Virus record (IMG/VR): IMGVR_UViG_3300041409_000649
Location: 1 to 34,868 of that record
Reading direction: 5' to 3' (one strand)
Length of the DNA stretch: 34,868 nucleotides
DNA from: a virus
The notes under the pieces: generated by a model
What the model was told of the DNA's origin: nothing
Databases searched by the model: none
What the model saw: only the letters and a program-made list of their open reading frames with translations
In this document: positions 1-6,159 of the stretch, one piece after another
Layout of the letters: each line of letters starts with the position of its first letter
How positions within the stretch are numbered: position 1 is the first letter of the stretch
Translations under genes and position numbers: made by a program

Positions 1-69
1 AGGCGCGGCCGGCGTACACCGCCAGCAGGAGCAGGCTGTACGCGATGAGCGAGCCCAGCACCAGCAGGA
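1..69. repeat. Terminal direct repeat, left copy (circular overlap)
   Basis: Bases 1-69 are identical to bases 34800-34868. An exact repeat at both contig ends is what an assembler leaves when a circular or circularly permuted molecule is opened. A coding frame continues across the join, which supports circularity. It is more likely an assembly overlap than a biological terminal repeat, because it lies inside a gene. Confidence 0.9.
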
Positions 70-94
70 ACGCGAGCACCGTGCCGCCGGTCAC
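1..94 (-). CDS. Small membrane protein, N-terminal part (spans circular join)
   Basis: Reading leftward from a GTG at 94 the frame is open to base 1 and, if the circle is closed, continues from 34799 to a TGA at 34705, giving 62 residues. Residues about 5-28 form one long hydrophobic segment (AFLLVLGSLIAYSLLLLAVY), followed by a short basic and polar tail. That is the pattern of a single-pass membrane protein with a small cytoplasmic tail. The start overlaps the stop of the preceding gene (GTGA at 91-94), so it belongs to the leftward early operon after recT. Function is unknown; it resembles the small membrane proteins common in actinophage early regions. The intact frame across the join is direct evidence that the genome is circular. 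Confidence 0.75.
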   Translation of the reverse strand, partial: MTGGTVLAFLLVLGSLIAYSLLLLAVYAGRA

Positions 95-819
95 TGCGGA
101 CCCGCCTGGGTGATCGCGACCGTCGTCCGGCCGGGGATGGCGTGGCAGTACTCGTCCGGGTCGACGTCGAGCTGCTTGAGCGCCGTCGTCCGCCACGCCG
201 GCCGGTTCGTCAGGGCGTACTGGCCGATCGCGTCGCGAACGAGCGCCTCGAGCATGTCGTCGGTCTCACCCGACGCGCGATCGGTAGCGGCGTCGAGCGC
301 GATGCGACGGGTGACGACCTCGGTGAGCTCGTCGTGATTCCACTCGCGCCGGTCCTTGCCGAAGCGGCGCTCGGCGACCCCACCCGGCCACTCAACGACG
401 TTCCCGCTCATGAGCCGTGCGGCGCGCTGCTCGATGACGGCTTCGACCTGCGCGAGGTCCTGCCGTGCCTGCCGGACCGTGGCGAGGGCGTCCAGGGCTT
501 CGACCTCCTGCGCGCTGTCGAGCCAGGCGGCGACGTCGCGGGACAGGGCGGCGACCGTGCCGGTCAGGTCGAGCGCGTCCAGGCTCAGAGGGGCGGTGGC
601 AGGTACGCCGGCCACGGAAAGGTGCGCGGCCTCATGGGCGTCCTTCTCCGCGTAGGCCGGAGCAGCGACAGCGTCCGCGTCGTTGACCACCGCCCCTGCA
701 GGCTCGGTGTGGCATGGGCAGGAACACCAGGGGTTGCGGCGGCAGAGATCGTGGTGCTTCGAGTACGCGCAGAACCCGGAGTACTGCGGCCGCGGGATGG
801 CTTGTACCGCGGTGCTCAT
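91..819 (-). CDS. Early protein with N-terminal Cys/His cluster, function unknown
   Basis: A 242-residue protein directly downstream of recT, sharing ATGA (816-819). The N-terminus carries a Cys/His-rich stretch (Cys17, Cys25, then CSCPCH around residues 32-37) that could bind zinc. A helical middle region (about 75-135) is followed by a charged block containing RRFGKDRREWNHDEL. The C-terminal half is typical of proteins encoded beside phage RecT genes in actinophages, so a role in recombination or replication is possible, but I recognise no named domain. It is clearly not a YqaJ or RecE-type exonuclease: I see none of the expected acidic motifs. Function remains open. Confidence 0.75.
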   Translation of the reverse strand: MSTAVQAIPRPQYSGFCAYSKHHDLCRRNPWCSCPCHTEPAGAVVNDADAVAAPAYAEKDAHEAAHLSVAGVPATAPLSLDALDLTGTVAALSRDVAAWLDSAQEVEALDALATVRQARQDLAQVEAVIEQRAARLMSGNVVEWPGGVAERRFGKDRREWNHDELTEVVTRRIALDAATDRASGETDDMLEALVRDAIGQYALTNRPAWRTTALKQLDVDPDEYCHAIPGRTTVAITQAGPQ

Positions 820-1709
820 GCCGGAACTGCCTCGGTGTCGAGGGTCTGCTGCTCGGCGTCAGTGGCGGCCTTCGCGTCGGCGACGGCGCGCTCGCCGCTC
901 TTGATCGCGGCGGCGGCGTCCCGGAACAGGTCCTCCGCAGTCGCGCGGTCGGCGTCGGTGAGCTTGCCGATGCGGTGCTGCTCGACCATTTCCGACCACA
1001 GCCCGCGGCACTCGCCCTCGGTGCGGGCGCGGTCGAGGCGCTCCTGCCAGCGGCCGAACCACGCGATGTCGGTCTCGGGCAGCGGCGCGGGCAGCGCCCA
1101 CGGGTCCGCGGCGAGCGGCCCGCGCTCGGCTGGGGTCTCGCTCGTCGTCAGGTCCTTCACGAGCTGCGCGTGCGTCGGCACGCCTTCCTCGTCTACCTCC
1201 GCGCCGAGCTCCTCGGCCGTGTAGTGCAGACCGGAGAGGGCGTCCTCACAGGCGTCGCGCGCGACCTGGGTGATTGCCCGCGCCTTGAGCATCGAGGCGG
1301 GGTACTGCTGCCAGACGCTCTTCCCAGCGAGCTTCGCCGCCTTGGCGTCGTCCATCGTGAACGTCACCTCGAACGTGAAGTCCGGGTCGTCCGCGCGGAT
1401 GATCTGCGCGGTGGCGCTCTTCGCATCGCCGGTGACCCGCAGCTTGTGGCCAGCCCGGCGTACCAGCGCGGAGATCAGCGCGGCCGACGCCGACGGCTTC
1501 CCGTCGATCACGAAAATGCCGGTGACCGCGGTCAGCGGGTGCGCGCCGAGCATCTCGGCGTACTCGATCGCGTACAGCAGGTTCGCCGGCTGCCGGCGGT
1601 ACTGGGCTGGGAGCAGACCGGACTCGGCTAGCGCCTGCGCGTACCGGATCTTGTCGGGTACGGCCATCCGCGACGGGGCAGATGCGCGGAGCGCGACCTC
1701 GGCGGTCAT
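816..1709 (-). CDS. recT: RecT-family single-strand annealing protein
   Basis: A 297-residue protein. It recognisably belongs to the phage RecT group: the N-terminal half reads IRYAQALAESGLLPAQYR, then NLLYAIEYAEMLG, then AVTGIFVIDGKPSASAALIS, followed by the WQQYPASMLKARAI block. RecT proteins bind single-stranded DNA and anneal complementary strands during phage recombination. The acidic, alanine-rich C-terminal third looks like the usual regulatory tail. I place the start at ATG 1709, where ATGA overlaps the previous stop; an upstream in-frame extension to 1754 has shadow-like composition and was rejected. It lies in the leftward early operon. No RecE or YqaJ exonuclease gene is adjacent; the VRR-NUC nuclease at 32095-32445 is the only nuclease candidate in the same operon. 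Confidence 0.93.
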   Translation of the reverse strand: MTAEVALRASAPSRMAVPDKIRYAQALAESGLLPAQYRRQPANLLYAIEYAEMLGAHPLTAVTGIFVIDGKPSASAALISALVRRAGHKLRVTGDAKSATAQIIRADDPDFTFEVTFTMDDAKAAKLAGKSVWQQYPASMLKARAITQVARDACEDALSGLHYTAEELGAEVDEEGVPTHAQLVKDLTTSETPAERGPLAADPWALPAPLPETDIAWFGRWQERLDRARTEGECRGLWSEMVEQHRIGKLTDADRATAEDLFRDAAAAIKSGERAVADAKAATDAEQQTLDTEAVPA

Positions 1710-2017
1710 GCGGACACCTCGGCGAGGACCGGGGTGGTGCCGGCGATGAGCCACCAGCAGCCGGTGCCGTCGTAGCCGGAGGCGCGCCAGCCGATGCAGG
1801 CGAGCCCCTCGGCGTCCTCGGAGGCGTATTCCTCGACGGGGAGCTCGACGGCGGCGGCCCAGCGCCGGACGGTGTTCTCCACGAGCGGGTCGTGCACTGC
1901 CGTGACCTGGACGTGCGTCGGGCTGACGGAGAGGGCTGCTTCGGGTAGCTGCTCTTTGTTGATGAGGGTCGCGAGGCGGACGAGCCGCGCGGCCTGTGGG
2001 GTGAGGGTGCTTTTCAT
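1706..2017 (-). CDS. Hypothetical early protein upstream of recT
   Basis: A 103-residue soluble protein that I do not recognise. It starts at an ATG at 2017 preceded by GAAGGAG about 12 bases upstream. An alternative ATG at 2104 would overlap the previous stop (ATGA), but the extra 29 residues are Arg/Pro/His-rich and encoded across a strong hairpin, so I prefer 2017. The C-terminal part (GLACIGWRASGY, then TGCWWLIAGTTP) looks like a folded beta-rich core. The stop overlaps the recT start (ATGA, 1706-1709), so it is translationally coupled to recT and probably expressed early with it. Confidence 0.7.
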   Translation of the reverse strand: MKSTLTPQAARLVRLATLINKEQLPEAALSVSPTHVQVTAVHDPLVENTVRRWAAAVELPVEEYASEDAEGLACIGWRASGYDGTGCWWLIAGTTPVLAEVSA

Positions 2018-2062
2018 GGTGCTGCTGGTCTCCTTCGTGGGATGCTGATGGGGCTGGCTCCG

Positions 2063-2092
2063 AGGGCCGTCCGGGTGCGACCGGGCGGCCCT
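2063..2092. terminator. Strong intergenic hairpin in the early leftward operon
   Basis: AGGGCCGTCCGG (2063-2074) and CCGGGCGGCCCT (2081-2092) pair around a 6-base loop. The stem has 12 positions as plus-strand RNA, with one G-U pair; the minus-strand transcript has one C-A mismatch instead. No T-tract follows on either strand. It lies between the 51-residue ORF and the gene before recT, so it could be an attenuator, an RNA-processing site or a weak terminator separating the Cro-like gene from the recombination genes. Confidence 0.4.
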
Positions 2093-2100
2093 TAGCCGTG

Positions 2101-2256
2101 TCATGCGGTGGAGCGGTGGTCGGTGGTGCTGGTGAGGAGGGCGGCTTCGCGCTCCTCGCGGTCGAGGCGGACGAGGACGCCCGCGAGGACCTGGTTCAGC
2201 GCCTGCTCGGCGGCCGCGCCTTCGGGCGTGGCCGGGTCGAGCGGCTCGCGGATCAC
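2101..2256 (-). CDS. Small acidic helical protein (51 aa)
   Basis: It starts at GTG 2256, overlapping the stop of the Cro-like gene (GTGA, 2253-2256), and runs 51 residues. It is highly charged and helical (EQALNQVLAGVLVRLDREER), with no cysteines and no membrane segment. A longer same-frame reading to 2424 would overlap the HTH gene almost completely and has shadow composition, so I reject it. The function is unknown; its position immediately behind the Cro-like gene suggests an early-expressed partner or accessory regulator. Coding status rests on the start-stop coupling and reasonable composition only. Confidence 0.55.
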   Translation of the reverse strand: MIREPLDPATPEGAAAEQALNQVLAGVLVRLDREEREAALLTSTTDHRSTA

Positions 2257-2561
2257 GCTGCGCTGCCAGTGGGCGTCTTCGCGTCCGAGTGCACAGTCAC
2301 GACACGCAGGATGAGCGCCCGGTAGTGGATGCCCAGCGCCTGAGCGATCGACTGCAGGAGCGCCGGGCCGGGCTGCCGGTTGCCGTTGCAGATGTCGCTG
2401 ATGTAGCCGCGGCTGGTCTCGCAACGGGTGGCGAGCTGCGAGCGGTTGATGCCCCGGCGCTCCATCGTGTCGTTCAGGACCTCGGTGTCGATCTCGTACC
2501 CGACCTGCGCGCCCGTCTTCTCGTCGGGCACCCAGGTGAGCGGGGCTCTGGTCGCTGCCAT
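2253..2561 (-). CDS. Cro-like XRE-family HTH regulator, leaderless
   Basis: A 102-residue protein with a Cro/C1-type helix-turn-helix at about residues 26-80: LNDTMERRGINRSQLATRCE, then the recognition part TSRGYISDICNGNRQ, and LLQSIAQALGI. It is the first gene of the leftward array and faces the repressor gene at 2760 across the operator region, which is the classic Cro position. The ATG at 2561 has no Shine-Dalgarno sequence. A strong promoter (TTGACA-17-CATAGT, 2568-2596) ends 6 bases before the ATG, so transcription should start at or next to the start codon and give a leaderless mRNA. The ORF extends upstream to 2657, but that extension would cross the promoter and is rejected. The role as lytic-switch regulator is inferred from position and fold. 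Confidence 0.85.
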   Translation of the reverse strand: MAATRAPLTWVPDEKTGAQVGYEIDTEVLNDTMERRGINRSQLATRCETSRGYISDICNGNRQPGPALLQSIAQALGIHYRALILRVVTVHSDAKTPTGSAA

Positions 2562-2567
2562 GTGTGC

Positions 2568-2596
2568 ACTATGGCGAACATCTGTGAACGTGTCAA
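2568..2596 (-). promoter_or_regulatory. Leftward early promoter with leaderless start
   Basis: On the minus strand TTGACA (2596-2591) is a perfect -35 hexamer. A 17-base spacer and CATAGT (2573-2568) as -10 follow. Only six bases separate the -10 from the ATG at 2561. The half-site GTTCGC, shared with the inverted repeats to the right, lies inside the spacer, so a repressor bound there would block polymerase. This is the best promoter in the window. Confidence 0.75.
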
Positions 2597-2616
2597 CCAC
2601 TTCCGAAACTGCGTGC

Positions 2617-2639
2617 ACCTGCGAACGGTTTTCGCAGGT
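2617..2639. promoter_or_regulatory. Putative repressor operator 1 (inverted repeat)
   Basis: ACCTGCGAA (2617-2625) and TTCGCAGGT (2631-2639) are perfect 9-base arms around a 5-base centre. The site lies between the two divergent HTH genes and shares the GCGAA core with operator 2 and with the leftward promoter spacer. It is the most likely binding site of the repressor and/or the Cro-like protein. Confidence 0.6.
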
Positions 2640-2686
2640 CGCGCACCTGAATGACACGCGTGTAAGCAGGTCAGAACCATCGCCTG

Positions 2687-2715
2687 GAGCGAACTTCTAC
2701 GTGCACTGTTCGCTC
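2687..2715. promoter_or_regulatory. Putative repressor operator 2 (inverted repeat)
   Basis: GAGCGAAC (2687-2694) and GTTCGCTC (2708-2715) are perfect 8-base arms separated by 13 bases that include GTGCAC. Further single half-sites occur at 2575-2580 (GCGAAC), 2584-2589 (GTGAAC) and 2728-2733 (GTTCGT). A 10-base palindrome ACACGCGTGT lies at 2654-2663. I could not identify a convincing rightward promoter in 2640-2759, although one must exist for the immunity operon. Confidence 0.5.
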
Positions 2716-2759
2716 AGAGACGTCACCGTTCGTCGGCGGCAGGCACCACGCTCTGCCGT

Positions 2760-3302
2760 GTGACCAGTACGCAGCCGCCTCCGCAGCCCGAGTGGGGCAA
2801 GCTCATCCAGGCCCGCCGTGAGCAGCAGGGCCGGTCCGCTAGACAGGCCGCCCTGATGGCAGACGTCTCCAACGCCTACTGGGGGCAGGTCGAGAAGGGC
2901 TACGTCTCGGTCGGCGGTGAGTATCGGCCCGTGACGCCTACGCGCCGGACGTTGCTGGCGATCTGCGACGCCCTCCGGATGACCCCGAAGGAGACGCAGG
3001 CGGTGCTCGCTGCAGCCGGCCACAAGGGCTACGTGCCCGGCGACATGAAGGCACCGCGCGAGAGCGAGGTCGACCTGACCGGTCTGTCGCGGAAGGACGT
3101 CGCGCTGCTCAACGCGATCGCCGACCGGTTCCGCGAGGGCGTGGAGGTCGCGGACGTGGTGCCGCTGACGGTGGAGCCGACGCCGCTGCGCCGCGTCGCC
3201 TCAGGACGACCGACGCGGCCGGCGCCGGAGCGCGAGACCGCGGCGGAGCGGAAGGCGCGCGAGGCCGCGAAGAACAACCCGCACGGGCGGAGGTCGAAGT
3301 GA
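2760..3302 (+). CDS. XRE-family immunity repressor (C1-like)
   Basis: A 180-residue protein starting at GTG 2760. Residues about 12-80 form a Cro/C1-type helix-turn-helix (LIQARREQQGRSARQAALMA, then SNAYWGQVEKGY, then RRTLLAICDALRMTP). The C-terminal part is charged and apparently flexible (AERKAREAAKNN), without a recognisable LexA-type peptidase domain. Self-cleavage is therefore unlikely, and regulation probably depends on the next gene, an ImmA-like protease. It is first in a rightward operon and diverges from the Cro-like gene across the operator region. The stop overlaps the next start (GTGA, 3299-3302). The repressor role is inferred from position, fold and partner. Confidence 0.85.
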   Translation: MTSTQPPPQPEWGKLIQARREQQGRSARQAALMADVSNAYWGQVEKGYVSVGGEYRPVTPTRRTLLAICDALRMTPKETQAVLAAAGHKGYVPGDMKAPRESEVDLTGLSRKDVALLNAIADRFREGVEVADVVPLTVEPTPLRRVASGRPTRPAPERETAAERKAREAAKNNPHGRRSK

Positions 3303-3721
3303 TCGACCCCGGCGAGCTCGCCCTGCGCATCCCGTCCCTGACGATCACGACGGCGCTGCTACCCGACGGCGTGAAGGCGTACTACTACCCGGAGATCGAC
3401 ACGATCGTCCTCGACGAGCGCCTGTCCGAGGCCGAGAAGCGGTGCGCCGTCATGCACGAACTCGTTCACAGGCAGCTCGAGCATGACCTGCCGGAGGGCT
3501 TCGACAAGTGGCAGGAGAAGCGTTGCCGCGAGATCACAGCCCGCGCGCTGATCAACATCTACGACTACGGCGACGCCGTCATGTGGTCTGACGACCCCGT
3601 CGAGCAGGCCGAGCACCTGGTGGTGGACCCGGACACCCTTGAGGACCGCAAGAACGCACTCACGGCCGACGAGGACGGGTACCTGCGCGCGCTGCGCGCG
3701 CGGGCGGAGGGAGCAGCGTGA
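3299..3721 (+). CDS. ImmA/IrrE-family metallopeptidase (anti-repressor protease)
   Basis: A 140-residue protein with a zincin motif HELVH at residues 53-57 inside AVMHELVHRQLEHD, where the two histidines and the glutamate would bind zinc and activate water. In ICEBs1 and several phages ImmA proteases cleave the adjacent XRE repressor to trigger induction. Here the gene directly follows the repressor gene with a GTGA overlap (3299-3302), the same arrangement. The rest (DTIVLDERLSEAEK before the motif, helical segment after it) fits a minimal IrrE-like domain. The family assignment is firm from motif and context; that the neighbour repressor is its substrate is inference. Confidence 0.85.
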   Translation: MIDPGELALRIPSLTITTALLPDGVKAYYYPEIDTIVLDERLSEAEKRCAVMHELVHRQLEHDLPEGFDKWQEKRCREITARALINIYDYGDAVMWSDDPVEQAEHLVVDPDTLEDRKNALTADEDGYLRALRARAEGAA

Positions 3722-4371
3722 CCACCACCGCGTGCCGCGCATGCGGCGGGGTCGTCTCGTTGAACGCGGCGACTTGCCCGCACTGCGGCGAAGGTCATCC
3801 GTCGGGTTCGGGGCGCCCTCCGCGTGGTTCCAGGCGGATGTGGCTTCTGCCCGCTGTCATCGCAGCCGTGGCCCTCGCTGCTGCCGCGGCGTGGCTCGTC
3901 ACAAGAGGCAGCGATGACTCGCGCACGCTGACAGCAGGCGACGTGGAGCGGGAGTTGGCCAGCGGGCTGCCCGGGTCGCCCCAGGTGTTCTGCCCCGGCC
4001 CGATCCCACTAGACCGCGGCAAGATCGTCGACTGCGTTGCATGGCGACGGGGGGAGGGGCCGAGGTACGTGCGCGTCACGCAGGATGACGACGAGGGTCA
4101 CTACTCCTTCAAGTTGACCGGCCAGAACGCGCCGCCCCCACCAAAACTCTGCCGCGAGGTGACCAGCGGCATCCCCGCCGCCGCTGGCGAGACCGACCTC
4201 GCTTTGCGAGTACAGCCGGCCGGCGGGACCGACCTGTCCCAGGCGCAGGTGGAGGAGATCACTCGCACGCGCGAGGCTCTGCTCGCCCTGGTGAACGATG
4301 CGGCGAAGGCAGGCTGCAGCATTGACGGGCTCATCAGCGACCCGCTCCGACAGGTGTTGAAGATCCCGTGA
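3718..4371 (+). CDS. Zinc-ribbon single-pass membrane protein in immunity operon
   Basis: A 217-residue protein. Residues 6-23 form a zinc ribbon with Cys6, Cys9, Cys20 and Cys23 (CRACGG, then CPHCG). A basic linker is followed by a transmembrane helix at about 42-62 (LLPAVIAAVALAAAAAWLV). The rest should be outside the cell: a domain of about 150 residues with paired cysteines (FCPGPI, DCVAW, KLCREV, AGCSIDG) that resembles the small DUF4333-like extracytoplasmic domains of actinobacteria, although I am not sure of that name. It is coupled to its neighbours by GTGA overlaps on both sides. A membrane protein made from the repressor transcript would be present in lysogens, which suggests superinfection exclusion or envelope sensing; this is inference. 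Confidence 0.75.
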   Translation: MTTTACRACGGVVSLNAATCPHCGEGHPSGSGRPPRGSRRMWLLPAVIAAVALAAAAAWLVTRGSDDSRTLTAGDVERELASGLPGSPQVFCPGPIPLDRGKIVDCVAWRRGEGPRYVRVTQDDDEGHYSFKLTGQNAPPPPKLCREVTSGIPAAAGETDLALRVQPAGGTDLSQAQVEEITRTREALLALVNDAAKAGCSIDGLISDPLRQVLKIP

Positions 4372-4616
4372 CCGAGCTCAGCGGCGACGAGCAGGCGATG
4401 CTGGCGTTCGAGCGCAGCTGGTGGAAGTACGCCGGCGCGAAGGAGAGCGCGATCCGGGAGCAGTTCGGGATCAGCGCCACCGCCTACTACCAGCGCCTCG
4501 GGCGGCTGATGGAGCGGCCGGAGGCGTACATGCACGACCCGGTGCTGGTGAAGCGCCTCCGCCGACTCCGTGAGACGCGCGCGGCCGCACGGCGGGGGCG
4601 GGCCGCCGCGTCGTGA
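4368..4616 (+). CDS. DUF3263 family protein
   Basis: An 82-residue protein with the typical DUF3263 pattern: LSGDEQAMLAFERSWWKYAG, then KESAIREQFGISATAYYQ, then a DPVLVKRLRRLRETRAAARR tail. The family is small, almost confined to actinobacteria and usually chromosomal. The middle of the protein looks like a helix-turn-helix and the tail is strongly basic, so DNA binding is likely. It sits between the membrane protein and the serine recombinase with GTGA overlaps at both ends, so it is made together with the integrase. It could be an accessory DNA-binding factor for integration or immunity; no function is established for the family as far as I know. Confidence 0.85.
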   Translation: MTELSGDEQAMLAFERSWWKYAGAKESAIREQFGISATAYYQRLGRLMERPEAYMHDPVLVKRLRRLRETRAAARRGRAAAS

Positions 4617-6115
4617 GCGCGCAGCGGCGGCTCCGCGCGGTCACGGACGCGCCATTGCGGTTCGGTATCGCCGTCCGGGTCTCCCGCGTCATGGGTCGTG
4701 GCGGGGACACGTTCCACAGTCCGGAGACGCAGGAGACGGCCGCGCGCCGCGCCGTCGTTGCCGCCGGCGGCGTCGTGGAGGAAGGCGTCGGCGCCAGCGG
4801 CGTCTTCTTCGACCTCGACGTGTCCGGCGCGATCGCGCCGTCCGACCGACCCGGCCTCGGTGAGGCGCTCGAACTGGTCCGCGCCGGCAGGCTGGACGGG
4901 ATCGCGCTGTACGACCTGTCGCGCTGGTCCCGCGAGACCGTCGCCGGGCTGCGGGAGCTCGAGCAGGTCGCCGCTCTCGGCGGGCAGGTGCTGTCCGCCT
5001 CGGAGACGATCGACCTCGCAACCCCCGCCGGCCGCTTCTCCACGACCGTGCAGCTCGCCGCGCACCAGATGCGCCGCGATGAGGCGTCGCGGGCGTGGCG
5101 GGCGACCCACGCCGCCCGGCATGAACAGGGCAAGCCACACGGCACCGTGCCCCTCGGCTACCTCCGCCATGACGGGCAGGTGATCGTCGACCCCGTCCTC
5201 GGCCCGGCCGTGCGGCAGGCGTTCCTCGACTACGCCGCCGGGCTCGTCTCGCAGATGGACATCGCGAAGCGCCTCGGCCCGCTGCGCGGCCGGCGGGTGT
5301 GGCAGTCGACGGTCAGCGACATGCTCCGCTCACCGTTCTACATCGGACAGGTGCGGCTCAACGGGCAGACCGCGCCCGGCCGGCACGAGCCGCTCGTCGC
5401 CGACGAGGTGTGGCATGCCGCCCGCCGTCGCCTTGAACGGGAGGGGCAAGGCCCCGTCCGGGTCCGCAGCGCGTCGCACAGCCTCGCCGGGCTCCTCGTC
5501 TGCGACCTCTGCGACCACGCGATGTGGCAGCGCAAGCCGGGCTATCAGCGCGAGCACCTCGGCAGGCCGGTGCTCGTCACGTGCAGGACGAAGCGGGAGA
5601 CCGGCGGCTGCGCCGGGGTCGGCACGCCCCGGTTCGACCTGATCGAGCAGGAGGTCCTCGCCGCCGTCCTCCGCGACGCCGCACGGCTACGGTCCGACGC
5701 GAACGCGCTCGCTGCCCGCCAGTCCGAGCAGGCACGGGCGACCGTGGACGTCACTGGCCTGCGCGCTGAGCTCGCCGAGCTCGAAGCCGCGGTCGGCCGG
5801 GCGGGGGTGCTCCTTGCGCGCGCAGTGATGACGGAGAGCGCCTACCAGTCGACGGTCAGTGAACTCGACGAGGCAGCGGCGAGCGTGCGGGCGCGGCTCC
5901 TCGCGGCGGAGGACACCGCGACGGCACCGCGACCGGCCGCGCTGCTCAACGCCGCCGAGCAGCTCGAGCGGCTGTGGCCGAGGATGACCTCCACGGAGCG
6001 GCGAGCCGCGCTTCGGCCGTTCGTGTCGCAGGTCCGGGTCGGCCCGACGGAGCGTCGCGGCCAGCCGATCGCTGAGCGCCTGGACGTGCTCGACCACCAG
6101 AGGAGACCCATGTGA
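4613..6115 (+). CDS. int: Large serine recombinase (phage integrase)
   Basis: A 500-residue protein with the full large-serine-integrase layout. An N-terminal catalytic domain holds Ser24 as likely nucleophile (AVRVSRV) and the DLSRWSRE block at 101-108. A recombinase domain follows (about 175-275, including STVSDMLRSPFYIGQ). A zinc ribbon has Cys297, Cys300, Cys324 and Cys333. A coiled coil (about 350-430) sits in the C-terminal DNA-binding region. Length and motifs suggest an active enzyme that joins attP and attB in one direction. Unusually, it lies within the immunity operon, starting at GTG 4613 over the previous stop, with no gap on either side that could hold attP. A second, unrelated integrase lies at 27243-28166. 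Confidence 0.95.
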   Translation: MSAQRRLRAVTDAPLRFGIAVRVSRVMGRGGDTFHSPETQETAARRAVVAAGGVVEEGVGASGVFFDLDVSGAIAPSDRPGLGEALELVRAGRLDGIALYDLSRWSRETVAGLRELEQVAALGGQVLSASETIDLATPAGRFSTTVQLAAHQMRRDEASRAWRATHAARHEQGKPHGTVPLGYLRHDGQVIVDPVLGPAVRQAFLDYAAGLVSQMDIAKRLGPLRGRRVWQSTVSDMLRSPFYIGQVRLNGQTAPGRHEPLVADEVWHAARRRLEREGQGPVRVRSASHSLAGLLVCDLCDHAMWQRKPGYQREHLGRPVLVTCRTKRETGGCAGVGTPRFDLIEQEVLAAVLRDAARLRSDANALAARQSEQARATVDVTGLRAELAELEAAVGRAGVLLARAVMTESAYQSTVSELDEAAASVRARLLAAEDTATAPRPAALLNAAEQLERLWPRMTSTERRAALRPFVSQVRVGPTERRGQPIAERLDVLDHQRRPM

Positions 6116-6159
6116 CGAGCTACGTGGCCATCAACGTCCCCCGAACACGCCACACATGA
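6112..6159 (+). CDS. 15-codon bridging ORF between integrase and excisionase genes
   Basis: A GTG at 6112 overlaps the integrase stop (GTGA). The frame reads MTSYVAINVPRTRHT and stops at 6157-6159, where it overlaps the ATG of the next gene (ATGA). It exactly bridges the gap between two genes using the same start-stop coupling as the rest of the operon. It may act as a translational relay rather than encode a functional peptide; it is too short to judge by composition. Confidence 0.35.
   Translation: MTSYVAINVPRTRHT

Noticed and set aside
2640-2759. A rightward promoter for the immunity operon
   Set aside because: Several weak candidates (for example around TTCTAC at 2695-2700) but no convincing -35/-10 pair, so no promoter is claimed on the plus strand.
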